Shown: positions 1 through 8,531 of the stretch, piece by piece
Position numbering within the stretch: the first letter of the stretch is position 1
How the letters are laid out: each line of letters starts with the position of its first letter
Assembly (NCBI RefSeq): GCF_029893105.1
Contig: NZ_JARXWG010000012.1
Span: 42,814-106,813 of the forward strand
Direction of reading: 5' to 3'
Length of the DNA: 64,000 bases
Source of the DNA: Parabacteroides sp. PF5-9
GTDB taxonomy: Bacteria; Bacteroidota; Bacteroidia; Bacteroidales; Tannerellaceae
Notes under the pieces: model-generated
Told to the model about the DNA's origin: nothing
The model's database searches: none
What the model saw: the letters and a program-made list of their open reading frames with translations, nothing else
Position numbers and translations under genes: made by a program

Positions 1-1591
1 GGGTATAAAACGCTATCGCCCGGTCATTGGAGACATTGCCTAAATACGTCAACTGAGCAGTAGGAAAAACGGCCGAGGTCGACGTCTTTCTTTGCACCAA
101 TTCCCTGTTGAACCGTATTTTACGCAAGTCGACCAGTCGCTCTGCGGCCTGCCGCCGCATATCACTTAGTAAAGAGGAGGGCACAAACCAATTCTTCTGT
201 AAGACTATTTCTACATCCTGTACCTCAAAAGGCGTATTTCCCAACCGGGTAAGTTGTTTACGGATATTTTCCGTCTGGTCATTCCGCGCCATCTCCTTTT
301 CATGTGTCCGGGTGACCATCACATACACACCCGAGGTATCTCTGATCTCCAAGGTATAACCAAACCGGTTTTCGCTAAACGTTAAACGAACGTTAATCTT
401 TCGTTCAGCCGTTTTCTGAGCCAATACCTTTTCAAAGGCCTGATCGAAGTTCCGGTATAAAACTGTTTTGGGTCGCAAAACAGGCATCTCTGCCGGATAC
501 ACTTTATTCACATCCACGCGGTTGGCTCTGAACCCCTGCAAGACACCTTTCTGATCAAAAAACGCCAATCCATCGCCATTATTTAATGTTTTAATACCAG
601 ATACCGTAAACGAATTCCGATGAATTTCTTTGACGCGACCCACCTCCTCCCCAATCGATTTAGGGGTGTCAAACGATGTGATAGCTACGGATCTACCCGA
701 TAACAAATAATCCGTAAAACCACGATTAAAACTTTTTTCCACGACCGGTTCAAAAGAGAAAGTAGAAACCCCGACAGAAGTCCGTTCATATTCTTTCCGA
801 CGCAACAATATCGCATCCAATTTTTTACGATAAAAAGCCGTCACATTCTTCACATAAGAGACCTCTTTCAGCCGCCCCTCTATTTTAAAAGAAGAGACAC
901 CCGCATCGATCAGTTGCTCCAGATAATCAGAGCGGTTCATATCTTTAAGCGAAAGTAAATGTTTCTCCCGAAGAATCACCTCTCCCTCCGCATCGACCAA
1001 CGTATACGGCAAACGACAATATTGGGCACATTCTCCACGATTCGCACTTCGTCCACTCAAAGCAGCACTCAGATAACACTGCCCACTGTAACAGACACAT
1101 AATGCCCCATGCACAAACACCTCTAACGCCACAGAAACACTGTCTGCAATTCGTTTAATCTCCTTTAATGAGAGTTCGCGTGCCAAGACCACTTGAGAGA
1201 ACCCGACATCAGCCAGAAATCCAACTTTTTCAGGCGTTCTGTTATCTGTCTGTGTACTGGCATGTAAAGGAATAGGCGGTAAATTCAGCTGCGTCACCCC
1301 CATATCCTGCACAATCAACGCATCTACACCAACCTCATACAACTGCCAGATCAGCCGTTCCACCTCATCCAGTTCCTCCTCTTTCAATAGGGTATTTAAT
1401 GCCACATAGACGCGTACATTATATATATGAGCAAACTCACATAAGGCTCGGATATCTTCGATCGTATTGCCGGCAGCTGCTCTGGCGCTAAATTTAGGAG
1501 CACCGATATATACCGCATCGGCACCATGCCTGATCGCTTCAATACCACAAACAAGATCCTTTGCCGGAGCAAGTAGTTCTATTCGCCTCAT
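1..1591 (-). CDS. U32 family peptidase, RlhA-like (3' end outside window)
   Basis: An open frame of 530 codons runs from ATG at 1591 off the left edge of the window. The N-terminus (MRRIELLAPAKD) and the Cys-rich signature around residues 158-190 (VFVHGALCVCYSGQC, then GECAQYC) are typical of U32 proteins. These were once called collagenase-like proteases; characterised members such as E. coli RlhA and TrhP hydroxylate 23S rRNA or tRNA and use the conserved cysteines for an Fe-S cluster. The frame goes well past the length of a TrhP-type protein and includes the extra C-terminal region of RlhA/YdcP-like members, so RlhA-like is preferred. It lies 15 bp downstream of metA on the same strand. 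The true C-terminus cannot be seen. Confidence 0.85.
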   Translation of the reverse strand, partial: MRRIELLAPAKDLVCGIEAIRHGADAVYIGAPKFSARAAAGNTIEDIRALCEFAHIYNVRVYVALNTLLKEEELDEVERLIWQLYEVGVDALIVQDMGVTQLNLPPIPLHASTQTDNRTPEKVGFLADVGFSQVVLARELSLKEIKRIADSVSVALEVFVHGALCVCYSGQCYLSAALSGRSANRGECAQYCRLPYTLVDAEGEVILREKHLLSLKDMNRSDYLEQLIDAGVSSFKIEGRLKEVSYVKNVTAFYRKKLDAILLRRKEYERTSVGVSTFSFEPVVEKSFNRGFTDYLLSGRSVAITSFDTPKSIGEEVGRVKEIHRNSFTVSGIKTLNNGDGLAFFDQKGVLQGFRANRVDVNKVYPAEMPVLRPKTVLYRNFDQAFEKVLAQKTAERKINVRLTFSENRFGYTLEIRDTSGVYVMVTRTHEKEMARNDQTENIRKQLTRLGNTPFEVQDVEIVLQKNWFVPSSLLSDMRRQAAERLVDLRKIRFNRELVQRKTSTSAVFPTAQLTYLGNVSNDRAIAFYT

Positions 1592-1606
1592 ATTTTTTCT
1601 GAACAA

Positions 1607-2542
1607 TCAGGTTAAATCACCCAAATGTTTAATGTCTTCAATCCGGAAAGGTGTCTCCTGGTACACATAATAATTCAGCCAATTGGTAAAAAGCAAATTC
1701 GCATGCCCACGCCACCGTACAACAGGTCCCTGAGCCGGATCATCATTGCGGTAATAATTGCGTGGAATAGCGATCGGCAACCCTTTACCCAGATCACGCA
1801 TATACTCATCGTTCAAGGTATAGGGCGAATATTCCGAATGACCGGTAATAAAAAATTCCCGTCCGCCACGAGCCATAGCCATATATACGCCCGACTCTTC
1901 ACTCTCCGACAACATCGTCAGCTGCGGCACTTTCAACAGATCCGCCCTGCGTATTTCCGTATGCCGGCTATGTGGCACAAAAAACTCATCATCAAACCCT
2001 CTGAATATCGGCAGATAACGTTCACGCAACGTATGCCGGAACACACCAAACATTTTGGCCGGCAAATCATATTTGGGCACATCATAGAAATGATACAGTC
2101 CGGCAAAAGCGGCCCAACAGATATACAATGTAGAAGTCACATGAGTACGGGCCCAGTCGAAAATCGTAGTCAGTTCATTCCAGTACAATACCTCTTCATA
2201 CGACATCTGCTCGACAGGTGCTCCTGTAATAATCATCCCATCATAATATTCCTCCGCCATATCCTCAAAATTCTTATAAAATTCCTGCATATGTTCAACG
2301 GGCGTATTCTTGGAAGTATGTCCTTTGATCTTCATGAAATCAAGTTCGATCTGCAAAGGCGTATTACTCAACAAACGAATCAGATCGGTTTCCGTTGTTA
2401 TTTTTAAAGGCATCAGGTTCAATACAACGACTTTGAGTGGACGAATATCCTGTGTAGAAGCGCGCAACGCATCCATCACAAAGATGTGTTCCTTCTTCAA
2501 CAGGTCGATAGCCGGAAGGTTTTTCTTTAAATTTAAAGGCAT
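1607..2542 (-). CDS. metA: Homoserine O-acetyltransferase (MetA family)
   Basis: Transfers an acyl group from acyl-CoA to the hydroxyl of L-homoserine, the first committed step of methionine synthesis in the cytoplasm. With the start at ATG 2542 the protein has 311 residues and the family numbering falls into register: catalytic Cys142 (YICWAAF), His235 and Glu237 (TGHSEY). Residue 111 is Glu (GAPVE); in this family Glu111 goes with acetyl-CoA and Gly111 with succinyl-CoA, so acetyl transfer is predicted. An upstream in-frame TTG at 2596 is rejected because it is itself the -33 element of a good promoter whose transcript would begin near 2559. No SAM riboswitch was recognised in the short leader. 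Confidence 0.95.
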   Translation of the reverse strand: MPLNLKKNLPAIDLLKKEHIFVMDALRASTQDIRPLKVVVLNLMPLKITTETDLIRLLSNTPLQIELDFMKIKGHTSKNTPVEHMQEFYKNFEDMAEEYYDGMIITGAPVEQMSYEEVLYWNELTTIFDWARTHVTSTLYICWAAFAGLYHFYDVPKYDLPAKMFGVFRHTLRERYLPIFRGFDDEFFVPHSRHTEIRRADLLKVPQLTMLSESEESGVYMAMARGGREFFITGHSEYSPYTLNDEYMRDLGKGLPIAIPRNYYRNDDPAQGPVVRWRGHANLLFTNWLNYYVYQETPFRIEDIKHLGDLT

Positions 2543-2565
2543 GATGTGTAATGAATTATTTTCCA

Positions 2566-2596
2566 CAAAGGTAACTAATTCATTAAAAACGGACAA
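2566..2596 (-). promoter_or_regulatory. metA promoter
   Basis: Minus strand: -33 TTG at 2594-2596, a 20-bp spacer, and TACCTTTG at 2566-2573, a perfect TAnnTTTG Bacteroidota -7 box. Transcription would start near 2559, leaving a leader of about 17 nt before ATG 2542. Confidence 0.8.
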
Positions 2597-2767
2597 TGAA
2601 TCATTGACAATTAAAAGTGCAGGCTAAATGAAAACATGAAATAAATGAGAACTATTTAAACATTTTTACCAGTCTGTTGTTATAATAGTATAGTAGAGTT
2701 TTTCATGGTATTAGAATTAGGTTTAATTAGGTTTTCCGTCTCGTTCGTGAGAATAGGGCGGTTTTTT

Positions 2768-3757
2768 TTATGGCCTATATTTTGAATGGGTCAGAATAGT
2801 CTGCATATCCTGATTATTCATCAAATCACTCAAACTCACTTTTGTTTCAGCCATATACGCTTTCACAATCTGCCAACCCATCCACGGACCGATATTTCCC
2901 GGAGCCCCGTCAGCCAAAAAAGTCGACGGCGCATCATCCAGATACCTATTCGTCACGAGATAATCCGGGGTATACAGATGTTTGCGTTCAATGATGGCTT
3001 TCCATATATTTTTCTCATTACTCCTACACCAAGTCTCCTCCTCTTCGGTATACCCCATCAAATGAGCCGGTGTCAGTTCGGGCAACACCTGTGCGAGGAT
3101 ATATTTGATTTTACCTTCATAAATCATCCGGTCGATAAGTACATTTTCTTTTCCGAGGAAAGGAAACTCAGCCATCAGCCATCCGGTCAGATAATCCTGC
3201 ACCACATACGACCGTTGCATTTTACGCAGTTGATAATCGTAGAAAAACTCCTGATACAACGAATAGTCTGTCCCCAGATACTTATCAATAGAGAGTGATA
3301 ATAATTGCTCACCGACCAGCACATTCTGATTAAACCCTGAAACATGCATATACACAACAGGTATTTGCATCGCCGGAAAATGATCTTTTAAATAAGCAAA
3401 CCCATTACCCAGTTGCTGCTCTATCTCTGTCACATCGGCATACATTGCGACAGCATCCCGGTAGAGCGCTTTTAAAGTCGGTTCGGAATAGTAATTAAAC
3501 AGTTTAGTGAAAAAACCAGGAGTATCGAGCGTCTTCATATTCAACACCCCTTTCCCCAAGACCTCCAACACCGCCGGATATTCGGCCTGTAACTGGTCTT
3601 TCCGGGTCGTATCACCCGAATCGATCAACCGAAACAGAGCGATATCAAACCGATTAATGCCAACAGGTTCTGCCGTAACATACCTGTTTACCTGCTGGCC
3701 ATTGCAACTGACAACAAAAAGAGTCAAGAATAGAATAAAAAAAGTACTGCGATTCAT
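2768..3757 (-). CDS. GldB-like lipoprotein
   Basis: A 329-residue protein with a lipoprotein signal peptide (TLFVVSC, lipid-modified Cys at 18) and a body resembling the gliding-motility lipoprotein GldB: an early RFDIALFRL segment and a central IPVVYMHVSGFN segment. GldB is required for gliding and type 9 secretion in Flavobacterium, but homologues are common in non-gliding gut Bacteroidales where the role is not settled. No other gld gene is nearby, so gliding cannot be inferred. ATG at 3757. The 66-bp gap to the Dabb gene upstream allows but does not prove cotranscription. Confidence 0.7.
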   Translation of the reverse strand: MNRSTFFILFLTLFVVSCNGQQVNRYVTAEPVGINRFDIALFRLIDSGDTTRKDQLQAEYPAVLEVLGKGVLNMKTLDTPGFFTKLFNYYSEPTLKALYRDAVAMYADVTEIEQQLGNGFAYLKDHFPAMQIPVVYMHVSGFNQNVLVGEQLLSLSIDKYLGTDYSLYQEFFYDYQLRKMQRSYVVQDYLTGWLMAEFPFLGKENVLIDRMIYEGKIKYILAQVLPELTPAHLMGYTEEEETWCRSNEKNIWKAIIERKHLYTPDYLVTNRYLDDAPSTFLADGAPGNIGPWMGWQIVKAYMAETKVSLSDLMNNQDMQTILTHSKYRP

Positions 3758-3823
3758 CTGAACGTCGATCTAACTGTTACGTTACTATGAACGCGCAAAA
3801 AGAACGTATATTGTATCGATGCG

Positions 3824-4222
3824 CTACAAGGAGATAAAATCTGATTCCTGAAATTGTGTAACTTCCGTATCCCAACGTGCTGTAACAAAGGCCATATGAT
3901 CGGGATGAGCCGTATAGGCATCCATCGCCGACTGATCACGGAAACGCATCAGAAATCCGTACTGCATATCACTTTTCGGACTACATTGACGGTAAGCCTG
4001 AAAATCTTCTACTCCGGGAACGGCTGTTAATATACGTTTGGCATCAGCTATAAATAGATTGGCTTCCGCACTTGCTAACGGATGTTTCAGGCTAAAAGTA
4101 ACGGTGTGCAACACCTCTCCCGGTTGCAATGCTGTTGTGCCGCCACAGCTGGATAACAGGGTAGTCAGTGAGGATCCGGCGACTACCACACCCGAACCTA
4201 CAATAAATTGTCGTCTCTTCAT
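3824..4222 (-). CDS. Exported Dabb (A/B barrel) domain lipoprotein
   Basis: A 132-residue protein. The N-terminus has a twin-arginine-like signal (MKRRQFIVGSG) followed by a lipobox (LLSSC) near residue 25, suggesting Tat export and lipid anchoring. From about residue 37 it matches the stress-responsive dimeric alpha/beta barrel (Dabb) pattern: HTVTFSLKHP, then KRILTAVPGVEDF, then a YGFLMRFRD strand and AYTAHPDHMAFV. Dabb proteins are small dimeric barrels, some acting in polyketide or aromatic degradation; no substrate can be assigned here. The ATG at 4222 is preferred over an in-frame TTG two codons upstream. Confidence 0.75.
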   Translation of the reverse strand: MKRRQFIVGSGVVVAGSSLTTLLSSCGGTTALQPGEVLHTVTFSLKHPLASAEANLFIADAKRILTAVPGVEDFQAYRQCSPKSDMQYGFLMRFRDQSAMDAYTAHPDHMAFVTARWDTEVTQFQESDFISL

Positions 4223-4295
4223 AATCAATTGATTCTATATCTGTTTTATAACTGAAATTATGCAAAAAAACACGTATTGATCGAACAAACAACCA

Positions 4296-5417
4296 TTACC
4301 TCTTGATCAGTACCGTTATCTTCAGGCTCAAATCAAAAAAGACCATCTTGGCATTGACATTCTGTCCGATATGCTGCTCGGCTCTGGCCAGTTCGTCCAT
4401 CAGATCAATGACATTGCGTTCGTTGACGAAAGGGGCAAACTTCGTCGCAAAACCGATCTCCTCCCGGTTCATATAATTCAGGTCGGACGACTGGAAACGA
4501 TACATAAAATTCTCCCGGATCAGATGCTGGCAATACGACAGGAAATGTTTCTGCCGTTCCCTGCCGATTCCGGCCAACAGATCGGCCATCGCTTTCATCG
4601 CTTTCACATTCCGCGCCCACGAATTGCGCATCATACCGATAAACTGTTCCAGAAAAAAAGCGTTCTCCTCATTCAGACTGATCACCTCCAAGGCTTTCAG
4701 ATAACTCCCACCGGAGAGATGAGCCACCTGAGCTGCATCTTCCGCAGCCAGACCATCTCGCCGCATCACCTCCACAATAGCAGCTGTTTCAATCGGACGT
4801 ACCGGGATACGTTGTGCCCGTGACTGAATCGTTCCCAGGATCAGGTCAGGCGTTTCAGAAACCATTAAAATCACCGTATTCACCGGAGGTTCTTCAATCA
4901 CCTTAAGCAATTTATTCGCACAGGTCGCATGCATCTTTTCAGGCAACCAGACCAATAATATCCGATAATCGGCCTCATAGATCTTCAGGTTTAATTTCCG
5001 GATAATCTCATCACTCTCCTTCGAATAGATAATGGCCTGTGTATTTCCTGCCTCCAGATAATCGGTCCATTGCTCGAAACTGAAATAAGGACGTTCACGT
5101 AAAAAAGAGCGCCATTCAGCCAGAAAATCATCACAGACCTCTCTCTTTTTCTCTTTGGATGTCGTTATGGGAAATACAAAATGAAGATCGGGATGAGCCA
5201 ACTCGTCATATTTCAAACAAGAGGGACAGGCTCCACAGGCGTCCGTGGCCGACCGGTTTTTACAATTCAGGTATCGCGCATAAGCCAACGCCAACGGAAA
5301 CGCACCGGCGCCCCCGTTTTCCGTAAACAGCTGTGCGTGCGGCACCACACCCGTCTGTGCCGACCGAATTAACCGCTCCTTGACCTCTGTCTGTCCGACA
5401 ATATCTTTGAAATACAT
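4296..5417 (-). CDS. holB: DNA polymerase III subunit delta'
   Basis: Clamp-loader subunit of the replicative polymerase. The 373-residue protein begins MYFKDIVGQ, the usual start of Bacteroidota delta' proteins. It has a degenerate P-loop region (GGAGAFPLALAYA), a four-Cys zinc site (CKNRSATDACGACPSC), and the SRC-like sensor region SRAQRIPV typical of clamp-loader ATPases. The missing canonical Walker A lysine fits delta', which does not hydrolyse ATP. The in-frame TTG at 5441 is rejected: it overlaps a TACCTTTG -7 box at 5439-5446, and the family starts at the ATG at 5417. Confidence 0.92.
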   Translation of the reverse strand: MYFKDIVGQTEVKERLIRSAQTGVVPHAQLFTENGGAGAFPLALAYARYLNCKNRSATDACGACPSCLKYDELAHPDLHFVFPITTSKEKKREVCDDFLAEWRSFLRERPYFSFEQWTDYLEAGNTQAIIYSKESDEIIRKLNLKIYEADYRILLVWLPEKMHATCANKLLKVIEEPPVNTVILMVSETPDLILGTIQSRAQRIPVRPIETAAIVEVMRRDGLAAEDAAQVAHLSGGSYLKALEVISLNEENAFFLEQFIGMMRNSWARNVKAMKAMADLLAGIGRERQKHFLSYCQHLIRENFMYRFQSSDLNYMNREEIGFATKFAPFVNERNVIDLMDELARAEQHIGQNVNAKMVFFDLSLKITVLIKR

Positions 5418-5438
5418 TGCTCTATTTGTTGATATCGA

Positions 5439-5446
5439 CAAAGGTA
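5439..5446 (-). promoter_or_regulatory. holB -7 box
   Basis: TACCTTTG on the minus strand matches TAnnTTTG and lies 22 bp upstream of the chosen holB ATG. No TTG at the expected distance, so the -33 element is weak or absent. Confidence 0.5.
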
Positions 5447-5489
5447 CAATTAATTTAAGGAAACAGAAAAAGAGTAAATCTTATTATAC

Positions 5490-5594
5490 GCCTCTTTAGT
5501 TATATAAACAGATAGTATTAAGGCTCCTCGCCTGGTCAGGCGAGGGGGACCGCTGCTCTGCAGTGGTGGAGTGGTTGCTGTAAGTAGAGTGGTT
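5490..5594 (+). repeat. Left arm of DUF559 element
   Basis: The 105-bp arm contains two palindromes: CTCGCCTG-GT-CAGGCGAG at about 5526-5543 and an imperfect CCGCTGC/GCAGTGG hairpin at about 5550-5566. GGAGTGGTTG and GAGTGGTT sub-repeats follow. The second hairpin carries a mismatch that the right arm does not. Confidence 0.85.
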
Positions 5595-5597
5595 ACT

Positions 5598-5981
5598 TTA
5601 TTCCTCCTTCTCTCGCATCCATCTTTTTCTATATTCACTGATATCATCTAATATCCATTTCGGATGTTCAAACACAATCTTGTTTTCATACCTCAAAATA
5701 TAAATATTCATCTTCTCTTTTATAAATATCGCTCGTTGCTCATCATATTCTTCATTTCCGACGTGTACTTGTCCATCTAATTCTATGGCCAAACGAATTT
5801 CAGGACAATAAAAGTCTATAATATATTTACCTATACTTTGTTGACGTCTAAATTTTAACCCTTCGAATTGATGGTTTTTCAATAATTTCCATAATCCTTT
5901 TTCTGCCGGAGTAGCATGTTGACGAAGATAGTGACGATAATCTTTATATATTCTCTTGTTAACCCACTTTTCAGTATTCAT
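5598..5981 (-). CDS. DUF559 domain (Vsr-like) endonuclease-fold protein
   Basis: 127 residues forming a single DUF559 domain, a PD-(D/E)XK-type fold related to the Vsr mismatch endonuclease. Visible motifs are RQHATPAEKGLW (residues 20-31), FRRQQSIGKYIIDFYCP (44-60) and AIELDGQVH (65-73). The likely metal ligands are Asp56, Glu67 and Asp69. All the expected active-site positions are present, so the protein looks intact. The ATG at 5981 is the first start after the right arm. It has no partner gene; its neighbours are the two inverted arms. In Bacteroidota such genes often sit inside similar GC-rich inverted repeats, which suggests a role in moving or maintaining the element rather than a host function. 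That role is inference. Confidence 0.85.
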   Translation of the reverse strand: MNTEKWVNKRIYKDYRHYLRQHATPAEKGLWKLLKNHQFEGLKFRRQQSIGKYIIDFYCPEIRLAIELDGQVHVGNEEYDEQRAIFIKEKMNIYILRYENKIVFEHPKWILDDISEYRKRWMREKEE

Positions 5982-6055
5982 AGTTGATGGTTTTGTGGTT
6001 CAGTAATAGAGTAAAGGTAAGTGAAATGAATGAGAAAAACAACCACTTCACAAAC

Positions 6056-6161
6056 AACCACTCAATTTACAACAACCACTCCACCGCTGCCCTGCAGCGG
6101 TCCCCCTCGCCTGACCAGGCGAGGAGCCTTAATACTATCTGTTTATATAACGTAAAGAGGC
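6056..6161 (-). repeat. Right arm of DUF559 element
   Basis: Inverted copy of 5490-5594. Its second hairpin is perfect here (CCGCTGC..GCAGCGG), whereas the left arm carries changes. An extra AACCACTTC copy just inside, at 6041-6049, continues the GTGGTT sub-repeat. Confidence 0.85.
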
Positions 6162-6180
6162 TTTAAAATGACCCTTACCC

Positions 6181-7188
6181 CTACTCTTCCTGACCGTCAG
6201 GAACTATCACCTCATTGATTACCACATTGTTTTTCAGCCTGATCCATGTTTTAAAGCCGCGTTTACCTTCGGTGAGTTCGATCACACGTCCGCCGTTACC
6301 TCCCGGTAAGCCGTTATAGACGGTATCTCCTCCCGTGAAACGTCCGTATCCCAAAATTATCCCTTTCCATCGGGTTAAATAGTCATTCACATGGTCGTGT
6401 CCTACAAAAACACCCATCACATCTTTTGCTTCCAACATGGCGGTGAACAAGCCGGTATTGAGTTCCGGTGCACACGCCTTTTCCAGGCGCGAACCGATCA
6501 GTGCGGCCGACTCGGTACCAGCAGCCTGATTATACTCAGGCAAGGGGATATGGAAAAAGGCGAGAGCAGGCAGTGGAATACCTCCATTTTCTTCGGTGAA
6601 AACACGACTTTTTGTTGCATACCAGTTCACCTGATCCCGTTTAATCCAGTCGTAGCCCTCGACCTCTTTGAGCGATGAATACGAATGGCTATCCAGACAA
6701 TAAACGAGTGCCGCCGTTTGCTCTCCGTCTACACTTTTCACCGGCAGGATATAATTAGAGACTCCACTCAGCCCCTCGACCGTACCGGTCAGATTCCCAG
6801 GTTGTTTACACAGGTATTGATAGATTTCCGAACGGGTCATATCATGTTCGTCGTCATGATTACCAAAAACCACCGAAAAAGGGATGCCGCGTAAAACGAC
6901 TGGTTCCAACGCTTCACGCAAAGCTGTTTCAGCCGGAGCACCAAAGACCAGATCACCGGTATAAATCACCAGATCAGGCTTTTCAGCATCCAGAATCTCA
7001 TTCATACACTGTTTGGCTTCATTCGATTTTTCATTACCGGGCACCCAGTGGATATCGGTAAACTGTACGATCTTAAATTTTTTATTGGAATTAAATTTTA
7101 GAATGGGTTCCTGAGCACTTAATACAGTAGCTCCTGAAAAACTCATTATCAATAAGAAAAAAAGAGAAATTAGCTTCTTCATACTCAT
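6181..7188 (-). CDS. Secreted calcineurin-like metallophosphoesterase
   Basis: 335 residues with an N-terminal signal peptide (LFFLLIMSFSGATVLSAQ) and the five-block metallophosphoesterase signature: D45-x-H47 (FTDIHW), GDLVFG with Asp79, GNHD with Asn110 and His111, a central FFHIPLPE and a late GHDHVND. These residues bind two metal ions and hydrolyse phosphomonoesters or diesters. It resembles the Bacteroides periplasmic Icc/purple-acid-phosphatase-like group; the natural substrate is unknown. ATG at 7188, with MKK two codons further in as an alternative. It is transcribed alone, downstream of the 22-bp repeat cassette at 7309-7396, and its stop lies 20 bp from the DUF559 element. Confidence 0.85.
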   Translation of the reverse strand: MSMKKLISLFFLLIMSFSGATVLSAQEPILKFNSNKKFKIVQFTDIHWVPGNEKSNEAKQCMNEILDAEKPDLVIYTGDLVFGAPAETALREALEPVVLRGIPFSVVFGNHDDEHDMTRSEIYQYLCKQPGNLTGTVEGLSGVSNYILPVKSVDGEQTAALVYCLDSHSYSSLKEVEGYDWIKRDQVNWYATKSRVFTEENGGIPLPALAFFHIPLPEYNQAAGTESAALIGSRLEKACAPELNTGLFTAMLEAKDVMGVFVGHDHVNDYLTRWKGIILGYGRFTGGDTVYNGLPGGNGGRVIELTEGKRGFKTWIRLKNNVVINEVIVPDGQEE

Positions 7189-7308
7189 CTGACGTTTTTA
7201 GATGATTCAAAGATCAGAATAATTCTTGTTCCTTCGTCTATTTTTGAATCTATTTTAACGTGAGTTATAAAAATGCAGATCATGTCTGGTTTTCTTCCTT
7301 TCAATTAA

Positions 7309-7396
7309 TCGTCTACCAACTGTGTCACTATCGTCTACCAATTGGTGCACTATCGTCTACCAACTGTGTCACTATCGTCTACCAATTGGTAGACGA
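7309..7396 (+). repeat. Cassette A: four contiguous 22-bp palindromic units
   Basis: Units at 7309-7330, 7331-7352, 7353-7374 and 7375-7396, with no spacers. Each begins TCGTCTACCAA. Units 1 and 3 are identical (second half CTGTGTCACTA), unit 2 ends TTGGTGCACTA, and unit 4 is a perfect palindrome ending TTGGTAGACGA. The block is bracketed by AATTAA and TTAATT. It lies between a fimbrillin stop and the phosphoesterase start. Confidence 0.9.
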
Positions 7397-7462
7397 TTAA
7401 TTATCCAATAACAAAAAGGTACAGGATTATATTGAAAGAGAGAGACGATCCGATTGTTTTTT

Positions 7463-8428
7463 TTAGCGATCTTCGGCAATCACTTCAAGTGTGGCGGAAA
7501 AGCCGGGGTGTTCGCCGGAAGAGCGAAGAAGATCGGGAGATAGTTGGATGCGGAAGGTGTACTTTTTACCCATTTCGAAATCTTTTGTATAAGGGATGGC
7601 GATTATCCCACGGGAATTGATCAGGTTACCAGAAGTATCGAAGAGTTCTAAGTCCAGAAAAACAAACGAATCTCCCAACTCGCTTTGCGGCAAGACCATC
7701 AGTGGACCGACAGCCGCGTCGGTGATTGGTTTATAGGTATCAGCGACATCGACCGCTCCTTTTTGATAGACGGTATAATCAGCTATTCCAGACTGTCCAT
7801 TCCACCACCAGGTGGTGGTTTTGGGACTTGAAGAGGTCGTTCCCGATAAAACACCTCGTCGTTTGAGTTCATAGAACTTCACTTCATGGATGCGGAAAAC
7901 ATATCCGCTTATTATACTCTTGGCTTCGACGGTGACCGAGGAAAGCATATGCTGAAAATTCAATGATATGGTCGATTCGGTCTGTTCAAGCGCCTCGGCT
8001 ACCATAAAATCGTGTTGTATCAGGGGATCGTTCGTCACATCATAGATCAACTCCACCTGGTCGCGGAGCGGTCCATAATGGTTATAATCGATTATCGATG
8101 CATTGGCGGGAGAATAGGCGAAAAAATCGACCGTTCCGGATGCCGGCATCACGCTGGCAGGAGAATAGTACCAGTTGATCCCTCTTTTCTCGACATACTG
8201 TCCATCCATCAACGACACCCAATCGCCGGACGGTCTCGTCCATCCGGAAGAGACGCGGAAGGTAGCGATCGTACCACCGGTGGTCTCCTGCACACGCGAG
8301 GCGATAGCGTCGCACGCGAAGCTGATCTGTCGTTCCACAGGGAGATCGATATCCGTATGGTCGGAACAGGCGGTCCACAACAGCGTTGTGGTTAAAAATA
8401 TGAGTATGGTATAGATGCTCCTTTTCAT
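7463..8428 (-). CDS. Fimbrillin family lipoprotein (last gene of operon)
   Basis: 321 residues with a lipoprotein signal (TTLLWTAC, Cys21), then a fimbrillin-like beta-sandwich pattern: ISFACDAIASRV early, VDFFAYSPAN and a C-terminal KKYTFRIQLS strand. The FFAYSPA motif and the overall plan are shared with the two larger fimbrillins upstream, but overall identity looks low. Fimbrillins are secreted as lipoproteins, trimmed by an arginine- or lysine-specific protease and polymerised by strand exchange into type V pili. Being the smallest and last, it could be a tip or anchor component; this is inference. A GGGTC..GACCC hairpin just upstream of its start (8442-8459) may modulate its translation. 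Confidence 0.75.
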   Translation of the reverse strand: MKRSIYTILIFLTTTLLWTACSDHTDIDLPVERQISFACDAIASRVQETTGGTIATFRVSSGWTRPSGDWVSLMDGQYVEKRGINWYYSPASVMPASGTVDFFAYSPANASIIDYNHYGPLRDQVELIYDVTNDPLIQHDFMVAEALEQTESTISLNFQHMLSSVTVEAKSIISGYVFRIHEVKFYELKRRGVLSGTTSSSPKTTTWWWNGQSGIADYTVYQKGAVDVADTYKPITDAAVGPLMVLPQSELGDSFVFLDLELFDTSGNLINSRGIIAIPYTKDFEMGKKYTFRIQLSPDLLRSSGEHPGFSATLEVIAEDR

Positions 8429-8531
8429 TTTAATCTATCAGGGTCTTTTTTTGCGACCCTTCTCTTGGTGACCGGAAAGGGACATTCAACCCCGTCCGGC
8501 CTATACATATATAATATCGTATTATCGTTTA

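Larger units (their letters stand above)
5490..6161. mobile_element. DUF559 element with 105-bp inverted arms
   Basis: A compact unit of 672 bp: left arm 5490-5594, DUF559 nuclease gene 5598-5981 on the minus strand, right arm 6056-6161 inverted. The arms are nearly identical over their whole length (a few substitutions and one indel). They share an outer AT-rich part (GCCTCTTTA, TATATAAACAGATAG), a CTCGCCTG..CAGGCGAG hairpin, a CCGCTGC..GCAG hairpin and an inner GGAGTGGTTG. The gene stops 3 bp from one arm. No transposase is present. Mobility is inferred from this architecture and from a second arm-only copy at 32414-32567. No target-site duplication was identified. Confidence 0.7.

Noticed and set aside
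1625..2407. 260-codon plus-strand ORF opposite metA
   Set aside because: It is a shadow of metA: no family features, no promoter, and the minus-strand frame is a full conserved enzyme.
2543..2596. N-terminal extension of MetA from TTG 2596
   Set aside because: That TTG is the -33 promoter element, and residues 111, 142, 235 and 237 only fit with the ATG at 2542.
2543..2767. SAM or other riboswitch ahead of metA
   Set aside because: The promoter leaves a leader of only about 17 nt, too short for a riboswitch.
2740..2775. Terminator after the GldB-like gene
   Set aside because: A short TCTC..GAGA stem is present, but the T-tract is on the strand opposite to the gene.
7309..7396. CRISPR array
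   Set aside because: Units are contiguous with no spacers, only four in number, and palindromic; no cas genes in the window.
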